Assembly (NCBI GenBank): GCA_946480695.1
Contig: CAMLKG010000025.1
Coordinates: 1 to 64,000, forward strand
Length of the DNA stretch: 64,000 bases
Direction: 5' to 3'
Source of the DNA: an uncultured Cellvibrio sp.
Lineage (GTDB): Bacteria; Pseudomonadota; Gammaproteobacteria; Pseudomonadales; Cellvibrionaceae
The translations under genes and the position numbers were made by a program. Each line of letters begins with the position of its first letter. Within the stretch, counting starts at the first letter, position 1. The notes beneath the pieces are model-generated. The model searched no databases, was not told where the DNA came from, and saw only the letters and a list, made by a program, of their open reading frames with translations. This document shows, piece after piece, positions 9,164 to 18,700 of this stretch.

Positions 9164-10428
9164 TGCTGAATTCGTTACGTTGTACTTTTGTTTCAATGGC
9201 GGTATGCGGCATTCATGCGAATGCCGCATCGCTCCCGGATAATATTGATACATCGATTTCCGTTCGAGGTGCTGTATGGTCGGGTGATCGATTCCTTTCT
9301 GACAGGGATAATATTTCAACTCTCGATATTTGGGGGAAAATAGACATCGACCTGGAGGGGAAAGGACAAATTGTTGGCCAGGCCTTCGCGCAAACAATTG
9401 TTTCCCCTGAGCTAACGGCTGAGGTAGCTGATGAACAAAACAATGCGCGTGTGCGCGAGCTTTACTGGAAAGCGGTTGGTGAGGCCTGGAGTTTGCGCAT
9501 TGGCCGGCAATTGATTGCTTTGGGTAGGGCTGATGGATTAAACCCTACCGATAATTTATCGCCAAAGCATTTTACGCTCTTGACACCAGAGGATTCTGAC
9601 CAGAGATTTGGCAATGATGCAATCAACCTGGGTTATCAGGTAGGCGATCACACCTTTTCAGCAATATGGTTTCCCTCCGCAGCAAGCAATATCATTCCGC
9701 TCGAAGCGCATCCAGCCATTACTTACGTAAAAAAACCTGCACCCGAAAATGACCAGTATGCAATTAAATGGGAAACCCTGGGCTCAACATTTGATTCTTC
9801 TGTTTCATGGTTTGATGGCTATGATCCGATGCCAGACTTATCGATTGTGGATCTATCCCCGGAAGGAATCCTTGTTGAGCAAAGCAATCACAGGTTTCGT
9901 GTCATAGGGGCGGACCTTAGTTACCCGCAAGGTAATAAAGTGTGGCGCTTTGAAGCTGCTTACAGTGATACGCAGAGCGCGGGGCGAGGGGACTTCACCC
10001 GGAAAAAATCGCGTTTTTGGTTAGTGGGCGGGCCTGAGTGGACATTGGGCGGGGGACTTACCCTAAACCTTCAATTGAGTTTGCAACACATAGCGAATTA
10101 TGCCGACCCAAGTGAATTAAGCCAGCCCTTTCAAGACGTGGCCTGGCGTCAACTGGCCTTGTCTAACCAGACTGAACCTAACCAGCAAGGCATTACCTGG
10201 CGCATAGCAAAAACCAGCTTTAATGACTCATTATTGCTAGAGACTACCGGCGTCACATTCTGGCCAAATGCCAATGGTTTATCGCGAAGTAAAGTTAATT
10301 ATGCAATTAACGATGCACTGCATGTACAGTTGGGCTACGAAGCTTATTTCGGGTCGGCGCGTAGCTTCTTCGGGCAATTAAAGCCCAATAATAATGTTTA
10401 CCTCCAATTGCGTTACATGATCCAGTGA
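9163..10428 (+). CDS. Outer-membrane beta-barrel protein (DUF1302-like porin)
   Basis: A 421-residue predicted outer-membrane protein with an N-terminal signal peptide (cut near HANAAS) and alternating-residue strands rich in aromatic residues. The segment LRIGRQLIALGRADGLNPTD parallels RIGNQLVTWGSVESVSPLD in the barrel protein at 39198, and both match the conserved portion of DUF1302-like porins. Its start shares one base with the preceding stop (TAATG), so translation is coupled to the RND-LolA fusion. Together these two genes make a complete inner membrane-periplasm-outer membrane route. The C-terminus ends in LRYMIQ rather than the usual terminal Phe or Trp, a mild oddity. Cargo is unknown; export of the product of locus A is the simplest reading. 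Confidence 0.75.
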   Translation: MLNSLRCTFVSMAVCGIHANAASLPDNIDTSISVRGAVWSGDRFLSDRDNISTLDIWGKIDIDLEGKGQIVGQAFAQTIVSPELTAEVADEQNNARVRELYWKAVGEAWSLRIGRQLIALGRADGLNPTDNLSPKHFTLLTPEDSDQRFGNDAINLGYQVGDHTFSAIWFPSAASNIIPLEAHPAITYVKKPAPENDQYAIKWETLGSTFDSSVSWFDGYDPMPDLSIVDLSPEGILVEQSNHRFRVIGADLSYPQGNKVWRFEAAYSDTQSAGRGDFTRKKSRFWLVGGPEWTLGGGLTLNLQLSLQHIANYADPSELSQPFQDVAWRQLALSNQTEPNQQGITWRIAKTSFNDSLLLETTGVTFWPNANGLSRSKVNYAINDALHVQLGYEAYFGSARSFFGQLKPNNNVYLQLRYMIQ

Positions 10429-10746
10429 AGTGATTCTATCCCATTGATTTCGAGGACAATAATAAAGCTTGGCTACCCTATATTCAGCTAACTTTTTTAG
10501 CGAAACGGCCAATGCGTTCCGGATAATATAATGGATAGCCACAACAAGCCGCTTGGCTGATACATAAGGGACCATAGATCTCTCTTTTGTTTCCGAAATA
10601 CTCATCAGTTATTGCCATCCATTTGGCGTTGGACCTCAATTAGATTTTTTTTGGATAAACAAACATTTCTTATTTGTCCCGGGTTATTTTCGAACTAGGA
10701 TAACACTGAGTGTTTTAATTTTTCCGCGTTCTAGTGAGGGCTGACT
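10429..10746. other. Intergenic region after locus A
   Basis: These 318 bases separate the barrel gene from the beta-helix gene. A 75-codon frame on the minus strand (10378-10605) runs into the 3' end of the barrel gene and resembles nothing I recognise. No strong hairpin-plus-T terminator is evident. The AT-rich last 130 bases, which include a TTTTTTTT run near 10645, probably hold the promoter of the next gene. Confidence 0.45.
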
Positions 10747-11751
10747 ATGAAATCTCTTCATAGCACACATGTAGTCTGGACGCTGCTTGTACTAGTGTTA
10801 AGTGTTTTTGCTTCGCCGGTTTTTGCAGCTCCGCAAGTTAATGAAAAAACTTGCGATGCCATACAAAAAGCTATCAACGAATTGCCACCGGAAGGTGGAG
10901 AAGTCGTTCTGTCCACCGGTGTTTACACCTGTGTCAAACCCATTATCCTCGACCGCAACAACCTCACATTGCGCGGTTCCGGCCCTGCAACACTCTTGCG
11001 TTTGGGCGATCATATCAACGCGCCTGTTTTAGTGATGGGACTTACCGAAAATATTCCCAGTCGCGACACCCGCCATGTACGGGTGATCGATTTAATGATT
11101 GATGGCAACAGGGCCAACCAAACCTCCGAGTGTATGGGCGGCCCCTGTAGCGATACATTCCCGTTGCGTAATAATGGTATTAGTATCCGCCGTTGTGTTG
11201 ATTGCGTTGTTCAATCCGTTACTGTTTTTGGCGCAATGTCAGGCGGGTTGGTTACCGAATTGGGTTGCAGGCGCTTGACCATCCGCGATTACACCTCATA
11301 CGACAATGAATTTGATGGTCTCGCTGGTTATGAAACGGAAGACAGTACATTTTCCGGCATCCATCTTTACGGCAACAAAGCGGCAGGAATTTCTACAGAC
11401 ATTAAATTCAATAACAATAAATTCTATGATGTAACTATTGCGGATAACAAAACCGTCGGCATATTTATGCGCGACTCACTCGATAATTCATTCACCAATT
11501 TGCATATTCGCGATAGCGTCCAACACGGAATTTTCCTGGCTCAGGTAAATACCGACCCTGGCACAGCAGCCACCGGAAACACCTTTACCGGGGTTGTTAT
11601 TTCCCGTTCAGGTGGCATGGGGGTCATGGCTAACGATGCCTCTTGTGTGAATAACATGATGGTAGGTGCCCAGTTTATTAATAACAAACACGGGTGCATA
11701 AGCGAAGCCGCTTCCGGACTGGTGGAAAATATTGGTGCTATTTGCCGCTGA
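10747..11751 (+). CDS. Secreted right-handed beta-helix protein
   Basis: A 334-residue protein with a clear signal peptide (hydrophobic residues 10-26, cut after VFAA). The rest is built of repeating rungs with stacked Asn, Gly and hydrophobic positions (GNRANQ, NNGISI, YGNKAAGIS, FNNNKFYDVTIADN), the pattern of right-handed parallel beta-helix proteins such as pectate lyases and polysaccharide epimerases. Paired cysteines (for example CMGGPC) suggest disulfides. No family-defining catalytic set could be picked out, so it may be a polysaccharide lyase, an epimerase or a non-catalytic binding protein. GAGGG lies ahead of the start and a strong terminator follows the stop, so it is probably a single-gene transcript, independent of locus A. 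Confidence 0.72.
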   Translation: MKSLHSTHVVWTLLVLVLSVFASPVFAAPQVNEKTCDAIQKAINELPPEGGEVVLSTGVYTCVKPIILDRNNLTLRGSGPATLLRLGDHINAPVLVMGLTENIPSRDTRHVRVIDLMIDGNRANQTSECMGGPCSDTFPLRNNGISIRRCVDCVVQSVTVFGAMSGGLVTELGCRRLTIRDYTSYDNEFDGLAGYETEDSTFSGIHLYGNKAAGISTDIKFNNNKFYDVTIADNKTVGIFMRDSLDNSFTNLHIRDSVQHGIFLAQVNTDPGTAATGNTFTGVVISRSGGMGVMANDASCVNNMMVGAQFINNKHGCISEAASGLVENIGAICR

Positions 11752-11810
11752 TTGAAGTGGTACCGGGTTTACGATTTACAGTGTGTGTGTACCAGGATGT
11801 ATTTTGAGGT

Positions 11811-11843
11811 AGCTCGCGACCTTAATGGTCGCGAGCTTTTTTT
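11811..11843 (+). terminator. Rho-independent terminator after the beta-helix gene
   Basis: A perfect 11-base stem (AGCTCGCGACC at 11811-11821 pairing with GGTCGCGAGCT at 11827-11837), a TTAAT loop and a T run to 11843. It terminates rightward transcription and separates the beta-helix gene from the convergent kdpE. Confidence 0.9.
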
Positions 11844-11856
11844 AATTGCCTAAATA

Positions 11857-12546
11857 TTAATTTTCTACCGTGGGCAGGAAACGGTAGCCAACACCGGGTT
11901 CTGTTTCTATGTAGCGGGGGTTCGAGGGGTCATCACCCAGCTTGGTACGCAGGCGCGCAATAAAAATACGCAGATAATGCGTATCCTCAACATGGGTTCC
12001 CCCCCAAATCTCGCGTAACAACTGTTGTTGGGTAACCAAACGCCCGGCGTTGTTAATCAGGCGCTTTAGTAATTCAAATTCTTTTCGCGATAATTTTGCG
12101 GCTTCGCCATCTACCGTCAATTTGCGCTCCTGTAAATCAATCAGTACGCGTTCGTCCTGATATTTTTCCACGCTTTGGACACTCGGCCCAAACGCCTTGA
12201 TGAGGCCGCGGATACGTGCAAGTAATTCCTGGATTCCAAATGGCTTAACAACATAATCGTTGGCACCGGTATCCAATGCTTGCACAATTTCGGATTCGCG
12301 ATTACGCACCGACAAAACAATAATGGGTTGATGGTAGAAATCGCGCAGCTTTTTCAGTACCACTTGGCCATCCAGATCGGGCAACCCCATGTCCAGGATG
12401 ATCAAATCCGGCGATTCCTCGGCAGCCAGCACCAGTCCGCGCCGACCGGCATCCGCTTCCAGGATGGAATAACCTTGCGCAGTCAAACCGATCTGGAGGA
12501 AACGGCGAATCTGCGGTTCATCATCGATAATTAATATTTTGCTCAT
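11857..12546 (-). CDS. kdpE: KdpE-like OmpR-family response regulator
   Basis: A 229-residue two-component regulator. The receiver domain (1-120) has the acidic pocket IIDDE (residues 6-10), the phosphoacceptor Asp52 in LIILDMGLPD, and the signalling Lys in VVKPFG. The C-terminal half is an OmpR/PhoB winged-helix DNA-binding domain (KLSRKEFELLKRLI, VGYRFLP). The whole reads like KdpE. It follows the KdpD-like kinase by 70 bases, and the gene upstream of the pair is a TrkH potassium channel. No kdpFABC pump genes are in the window, so its target may be trk or a distant kdp operon. GGAGC precedes the start. Confidence 0.88.
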   Translation of the reverse strand: MSKILIIDDEPQIRRFLQIGLTAQGYSILEADAGRRGLVLAAEESPDLIILDMGLPDLDGQVVLKKLRDFYHQPIIVLSVRNRESEIVQALDTGANDYVVKPFGIQELLARIRGLIKAFGPSVQSVEKYQDERVLIDLQERKLTVDGEAAKLSRKEFELLKRLINNAGRLVTQQQLLREIWGGTHVEDTHYLRIFIARLRTKLGDDPSNPRYIETEPGVGYRFLPTVEN

Positions 12547-12616
12547 AGTAGCTCCATAACAATGAGACGAGTATAAGTTGTATCGCGCACCTGGCCTGTC
12601 ATATCGCTGTTAAAAA

Positions 12617-14167
12617 TTATTCCGCGGCCGATTGAGATCCGGGCATATCCGGATTTTTATCATTGGCTCCCAGATTAGCCTCTATGGGCATTTCAATTCG
12701 TACGCAGCAGCCGGGATTAATAAGGTCAGCCGTGCGTTTAGGGTTGGGGTGGATACTTACATTACCGCCGTGGGCCATGATCATGCCGCGGCAAATCGTT
12801 AAACCCAAGCCGCTACCGGAACGGCGACGGTCACCCTTTTCGGCCGTATGGAAACGTTCAAAGACTTTTTCCCGTTCGTCCTCCGGAACTCCCGGCCCCT
12901 GGTCACAAACATTAATGACAATCGAGTCATCTTCCTTGATACAAGTGACTTCGATCCCTGCATTTGGCGGGGAAAATTTTATAGCGTTGTCGATTACATT
13001 AAAAAGCGCCTGCTCAACTAACGCTGCATGAATATAAAGGGAGGGCAAATGCGCATCAATTTCCGCACGCACCTCGTTGTGTGTAAGCAGGGGTTTCAAA
13101 CGCTTTTTAACTACACTGATAATTTCTTCCACACTGACCCAATCGCGTTCAAGCCGCATTTGGCCGAATCCGAGGCGGGTCATATCCAGCAAGTTTTGGG
13201 TATAGCGGTTTAAACGCTGGGCTTCCTCCAAAACCGTATCCAGCAGTTCCCGTGTTTGCTGCTTATCCAAATGCTCGCCCAATTCAATAACTGTCGATGT
13301 TGCGCCGATCATAGTGGTCAAGGGCGTGCGAAAATCATGGGAAACTGACGAGAGCAGGGCGGAGCGCAAAAGCTCATTTTCCTTGGCGATTTTTTCCTTT
13401 TCGAGGTCCGCTGACAAACGAGTCCGTTCCAGCGAAATATTTACCTGGTGCAACAACAATAGAAAAATATCTTTGGGAAGATACTGGATATTTTCAATAG
13501 AAATTTTTAGCAGGCCAATGACCTGACGCGAGTTATACAGGAAATAAACGTCATGTTCTTTTTCGAGTTCGGGGATATTGGTGATGATTTCCGGCGTTAC
13601 GCGCAACTCCAATAATTCTTCCAGGTAGGTTTTGCGCAAATGGGTCATGCGTCTGATCATCGGATGTGTCGCCCAATTGTTAGCGCGCGTAATAAGCACA
13701 CAATTTTCCTTCCAGGGCTCCAGCGCATCCCGCATTGCGTTAATAACATCGCTGGTATTTAAGGCCTTTGGCAATTTTTCCAGCAGTTCAAGTTCGATGT
13801 CCGTCATAAACTCACGCACACGAATTTTTTGTACGTTTTGCTTATGTTTGGTCGCCATGTAACCCACGATCACCGAGGTCAGGAGGAACAATAAAATGGT
13901 GAGCAGGTCTTCGTCCTGGTGAATCATGATGGAGCCATACGGCTCGGCAAAAAAGAAACTGAAGGCAAAGAAGCTGGAAAGGGCATTAATAATGGCCAAT
14001 TCAACCGTAACATTAATGGCGATAAACACCACCATAACGATATACAGTAAGGGAACATTGGTTTTGGGGAGGTAATCCGTAATTAAAAATGCGATGGGGG
14101 TCAGTAACCAGGGAAATAAAATCCCGATAGGGTAGGCAAATTTACGCAAAACCTGTTCAACGTTCAT
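12617..14167 (-). CDS. Short KdpD-like sensor histidine kinase lacking the N-terminal KdpD/USP domains
   Basis: A 516-residue inner-membrane kinase. The frame can be read from 14254, but the ATG at 14167 overlaps the trkH stop by one base (TAATG) and gives MNVEQVLRKFAYPIG, so I use that start. Residues about 10-110 are the four-helix DUF4118 membrane region of KdpD, next comes a GAF-like stretch, then the HisKA dimerisation domain with His277 in VSHDFRTPLT, and the ATPase domain (NVIDNAIKFSP, DQGPGVP, GSGLGLTICRG). Full KdpD has roughly 370 additional N-terminal residues (the KdpD sensor and USP domains), which are entirely absent here. The organisation trkH-kinase-kdpE suggests control of, or by, the Trk system. 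The intact ORF and tight coupling argue for a real short form rather than recent decay. Confidence 0.85.
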   Translation of the reverse strand: MNVEQVLRKFAYPIGILFPWLLTPIAFLITDYLPKTNVPLLYIVMVVFIAINVTVELAIINALSSFFAFSFFFAEPYGSIMIHQDEDLLTILLFLLTSVIVGYMATKHKQNVQKIRVREFMTDIELELLEKLPKALNTSDVINAMRDALEPWKENCVLITRANNWATHPMIRRMTHLRKTYLEELLELRVTPEIITNIPELEKEHDVYFLYNSRQVIGLLKISIENIQYLPKDIFLLLLHQVNISLERTRLSADLEKEKIAKENELLRSALLSSVSHDFRTPLTTMIGATSTVIELGEHLDKQQTRELLDTVLEEAQRLNRYTQNLLDMTRLGFGQMRLERDWVSVEEIISVVKKRLKPLLTHNEVRAEIDAHLPSLYIHAALVEQALFNVIDNAIKFSPPNAGIEVTCIKEDDSIVINVCDQGPGVPEDEREKVFERFHTAEKGDRRRSGSGLGLTICRGMIMAHGGNVSIHPNPKRTADLINPGCCVRIEMPIEANLGANDKNPDMPGSQSAAE

Positions 14168-15657
14168 TACGCACGCCAGAATGCCGGGGAAAACAACACG
14201 ATAATAGTCAGAAATTCCAAACGGCCCAACAACATACCAACGGACAGTGCCCATTTTGCGGTGTCACTCAAGCTCGAAAAATTACCCGCAGGCCCAATGA
14301 CAGGGCCGAGCCCGGGGCCAACGTTCATAACCGCTGTTGCCGCGCCGGTAAAACTCGTCACCAAATCCAGGCCCGTCAATGCCAGTATCACGGCGATTAT
14401 CACCAGGCAAGCAGCCATCAAAAACATATAGGAAATGGAAGATGCAATGATTTCTGAACTGATCAGCCTATTGTTGTAGCGGCGGCTAATAACCGCGCGC
14501 GGATGCACGGCGGTGATAATTTGCTCTTTAACCAGGCCGGCAAATATTTGCAAGCGAAACACTTTAATCCCGCCCGTTGTGGAGCCGGAACACCCCCCCA
14601 CAAAAGTGACAAAAAAGAACAGAATCAGCGCTATAGGGCCCCAGAGTTGATAATCGCCGGATGCAAAACCTGTTGTGGTAATCACGGAAACCAGGTTAAA
14701 ACAGGCCATAGTCAAGGCACGCAAGGGCTCCATTTGACCGGTAAAAATCAAATGTGCAGTCAGTGCCAGTGTGGTGATAGCGACGATACATAGCAGGCCG
14801 CGTACCTGTGTATCCTTGAAAACAACCAGTTTCCGATTTACCAGCAAACGCACAAAGAGTACAAACGGAAAGGCCCCCGCCAACATAAACAGGATAGCGA
14901 TCCAATGGATAAGCAGGCTATCAAATTGCGCGAAGGAACTGTCCGACGTGGAAAACCCCCCGGTGGAAACGGTAGTCATTGCATGGTTGATTGCATTAAA
15001 CAAATCCATCCCCGCCAGCCAGAATGCAAGGCAGCAGATGATGGACAGCAACAAATAACAATAAATAATCATCGCCATAAGGCTTTGGGCGCGCGGCATG
15101 GCTTTATCAGACCAGTCCGATGACTCTGTTTTAAAGAGCCGCATACCACCCACCCGCAAAAACGGTAAGACGGCGATGGCCATACCGATGATCCCGACAC
15201 CACCAATCCAATTGAGCATGGAACGCCAGAGCAATATGTCCTTTGGCAATGAATCCAATCCGGCCATCACCGACGATCCCGTGGTCGTTACTCCCGATAC
15301 TGCCTCAAATACTGCATCGGCAACACCAAGTGAATTGGCGATCAACAAAAAGGGCAGAGCGCTGAAGAGGGAAACGCCTGTCCAGGCGCAGCTTGTAATC
15401 AGGAATACTTGCCGGGGCTGCATAAAATCAAGGCGATATCTTTTACCAACCAGCAAAAATACGATACCGGTCAGGCTGGTAATGGTCGCTGATGAGAAAA
15501 AAGCGAGTTGGTTGTCACTGTCGTAAGCAATGGATAGCGCCAGCGGCACTAACATAAATAACGCAAGGATATTCAGGATCGCGCCCAGGATCAGCAGCGT
15601 TGGCCCCAGTAATTTCATAGTACCCAACTTGTAGATGTATGGCAGAAATGGCCGCAT
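14167..15657 (-). CDS. trkH: TrkH-family potassium uptake channel subunit
   Basis: A 496-residue integral membrane protein that conducts K+ across the inner membrane, normally gated by TrkA. The four pore-loop filter segments of the family are visible in order: SGVTTTGSS, TTVSTGGFST, TTTGFASGD and NVGPGLG. The GGCSGSTTGGIKV loop is also characteristic. No trkA is adjacent. ATG 15657 has a poor ribosome site; the in-frame ATG at 15618 (MKLLGPTLLI) would place the first membrane segment nearer the N-terminus and is a good alternative. The stop overlaps the start of the KdpD-like kinase gene, so the transporter and its presumed K+ sensor are translationally coupled. Confidence 0.93.
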   Translation of the reverse strand: MRPFLPYIYKLGTMKLLGPTLLILGAILNILALFMLVPLALSIAYDSDNQLAFFSSATITSLTGIVFLLVGKRYRLDFMQPRQVFLITSCAWTGVSLFSALPFLLIANSLGVADAVFEAVSGVTTTGSSVMAGLDSLPKDILLWRSMLNWIGGVGIIGMAIAVLPFLRVGGMRLFKTESSDWSDKAMPRAQSLMAMIIYCYLLLSIICCLAFWLAGMDLFNAINHAMTTVSTGGFSTSDSSFAQFDSLLIHWIAILFMLAGAFPFVLFVRLLVNRKLVVFKDTQVRGLLCIVAITTLALTAHLIFTGQMEPLRALTMACFNLVSVITTTGFASGDYQLWGPIALILFFFVTFVGGCSGSTTGGIKVFRLQIFAGLVKEQIITAVHPRAVISRRYNNRLISSEIIASSISYMFLMAACLVIIAVILALTGLDLVTSFTGAATAVMNVGPGLGPVIGPAGNFSSLSDTAKWALSVGMLLGRLEFLTIIVLFSPAFWRA

Positions 15658-15745
15658 TCTAAACGCTGGCAGACCCTGAGCCTATGGGGAAACAGATATA
15701 AATTTTGTAAAAACTGCCACCAATCAGCGTTGCTGGCTTTTTTAC

Positions 15746-18700
15746 TTAATACGGTTGGGTGATTTCAGCATAAATCAGCGTGACATACAGGTTGAGTATG
15801 TGTGGCGATTGCTGCATAAACACCGTCAAATCAGTTTCCAGGCCAAGGCTCAACAGTTGCGTTTTACGTTCACGAACGTAACGTTCCGCCGCCCGTTCCA
15901 ACACCTCACGAAATACCAGGGGCTGCTGGAAGCGCATTTGCGGATTGTTGACGCAGAATTGAGTATAGGCGTAAAGCGCCTCCACCATCGCGCTTTTGTA
16001 ATAGGCTGGATGCAATTGATGTGTTAACTGGTCGATATGGTGGGCAAAACTTTCTTCACCAGGTGTCATCGAACGGCGAATCGTTTTGCAATCCAATACG
16101 AAACGCTGGCCATCCGCATTGCTAAATATTAGATATTCCGCAAACATCAAACTGTGCCAGATATCCTTAAGGAAATTTTCATCAAAGTGCGTGATCAGGC
16201 CGCGCGCGGTACGCCATTCCAACCAATCGGTATCCATTGCGTCGTACAACACCGGATTTTCATCATGAATATTTTCATTGTGATGGATCTTATAGGGAGT
16301 AACGTGGTTAATTCCCTGGGCAAATACTTTTTTGCGCGATGTCAGGATGGTACGGATTTTTTTGTAGAGCTTTGCCGGGGACTGTAACCCCAGCCATTCG
16401 ATCATGGAAACGTCTTCGGCGTCCCCCTTATCCATAGCGCAAAGCAACATAAAATTCCGCAAATGCACCGAGTGAAGCCCATCGAATAATTTTGGCTCTG
16501 AGCGAATCAACGAACCTATTGCAGAGATCAGTTCCTGCACGAGGGTCCGCTCCAGGAGGTCAGGGAATAATTGCCGGACACTTTCAAAATAGGATGCGTT
16601 AGAAAAAGACTGGTCCACTTTGATTTCGGTGTAATTGTTATCCCCAACATTAATGGTCAAATTACGTGCGGCAAGCAATGTGAGGCTGTCACCCAGGTCA
16701 GTCAGGGTGTAAATCAGATGGGAAAAGCAAAAACGCGCAAGCAACCAATAATTAACTTTTTGGGACCGATAAAAAATATCGCGAATCAAATCCTTGATTG
16801 TGATATTGGCACCGTTTAGCCCGATATTATCGGTTAGCTTGTGCTTTTTTACGTAGGCTGAAAATTTTCTATACGTAATAATATCGCTTTCTGTATAAAA
16901 TTTTTCCAGCAATACGGCAGCTTCAGGTTCCAATTGCGAGGCTTGCAGTGCATCATCGGGAGCTGTTGATACCTGCATCTGGTTACTCATGGAAGTCACA
17001 TGGAAATAGGGAATAGTCAAACTATTCACACGTGACGCGCGATACGCCAAATTCGCTGACGCGTAACCGACATATTCTTCCTCGTTGCGCAATTGATAAT
17101 TACGCAGCACCTCAAATAAAAGATCGGCATTGGGCACTTTATACAGGCGGTGATCGATCAATAAGGTAAACACCGCCACTTCAGAGCTAATCCAGTTTTT
17201 GTAAATAAACTGGATTTCCTGGATTACACTTTCGATAACCCATTGCGCGTCATAACGGCGGTAATCCTCCCTCTCACTCTGTAACCAGGATAAACTCAAA
17301 TAAACTTTGTTATTTATTTCATAGGTTTGCGATGTTGCCAGACTTTGTACACGACGACGCGGTCGCCCCGTTAAACCAAGGGCTTTGTTCTCACCAATGT
17401 GCGCATAAGCTTCCATCAAACTGGAAGCAGAAATTACACCCATTGGTTTTATGTCTTGCAGGGTTTCCGCGATAACCCCGTATTTAGCCAGGTGTTGTTT
17501 TACCGTTTCATTTTCCGCCAATACCACCAGGGCGACATTGGATTTAATGAATCGGGTAGAGCGCCTGCGCATTTTTAGCGGGTCCAGGTCATCGGCGCTG
17601 ACCAGGCCTTCGTCCAGCATCAAGCCTGTTAAATACAAACTTTGCGCCCACACCAATGGAATATTCTCGTTGGGCACGCGAGTTTGCGAACGCGGATTTT
17701 TTTTCTCCGCTTCTACATTTTCCAGGGGCAAATAATAGAGTTCCGGTAACAGGCCTATGCCATCCACATACACCATGAGCGATTCAAGTTTCTTGCGGTA
17801 ATGTTTTGCCGTTGCTTCGCTGCCGTCAAAAAGCGCAGTGATATAAAGGTAGGTAAAAAACAACGGCCATTCAGACTCAACATTTGCAAAATTTCCCAGT
17901 TCGTCATGTTCGTAATAAATCCTCGAACTTTCTTCCAGGACTGTTTGGTGACCATCCCACAAGAAGCGTTTACAACCATAGTTACCACCGAGTTTGGTGA
18001 GCACTGAATCCCGTGTTTGGGTTGCCAGCGTTTCTTTACCCACGGCAAATGCGGGAAAGCCAATAATGCTTAGTAGTGCGCTGTCCGTTTCCTTGGATAA
18101 GGATTCGCGTGGGAGGAGCGAGGCGAGGGTGGTCCTGGCCAGGGAAATCGCATCGGCAATGACATGGATAACGGCCCTTTTATCACCATGTTTTCCGAAC
18201 AAATTAAAACCGTCCAGGGCTTGCAACGCCGCTTTTGCCATACCCACCGAACTTGCGTTGATTTCAGTTTTACCATTATTGACTTTGTTACCGCGCTCCC
18301 AAATACCGTAATCCGGTGTGCGATAGGCACTGGCAATGTAGTAAACAAGGTTTTGTACGAAATCGACTTCATCATGGGTACATACAATGCGTAACCCCGA
18401 CGCACTCATTTGCGCGAGCATTAACAAAAACACCGAGGTCGCATCAATTTGCAAATGCCCCCATGCATCGTCAGCGACCACAGGCAGTCCTGTAGCCGTG
18501 TCGTATTTCGCATGCAGCGCATCGCGATTATCAAGCGAGAGCTTAAAGGCTTCTACCTTATGTGCCTGGCGCATCATGGACTGTAAAAGTCCCCGCATGA
18601 GTTTTATCGTCGCTTGCTCCAGTTGGTCGCTTTTGTGGTGTTCTCCTTGATGCCTGAAGGCCATGCCCAGGGTCCATACACAGATAATCGAATAAACGTT

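Noticed and set aside
10378..10605. 75-codon minus-strand frame in the gap after the barrel gene
   Set aside because: It overlaps the barrel gene 3' end, has no convincing ribosome site and no recognisable family.
11857..14167. Remnant of a full kdpFABCDE operon
   Set aside because: No kdpFABC fragments are visible, and the short kinase is coupled to an intact trkH rather than truncated by a frameshift.
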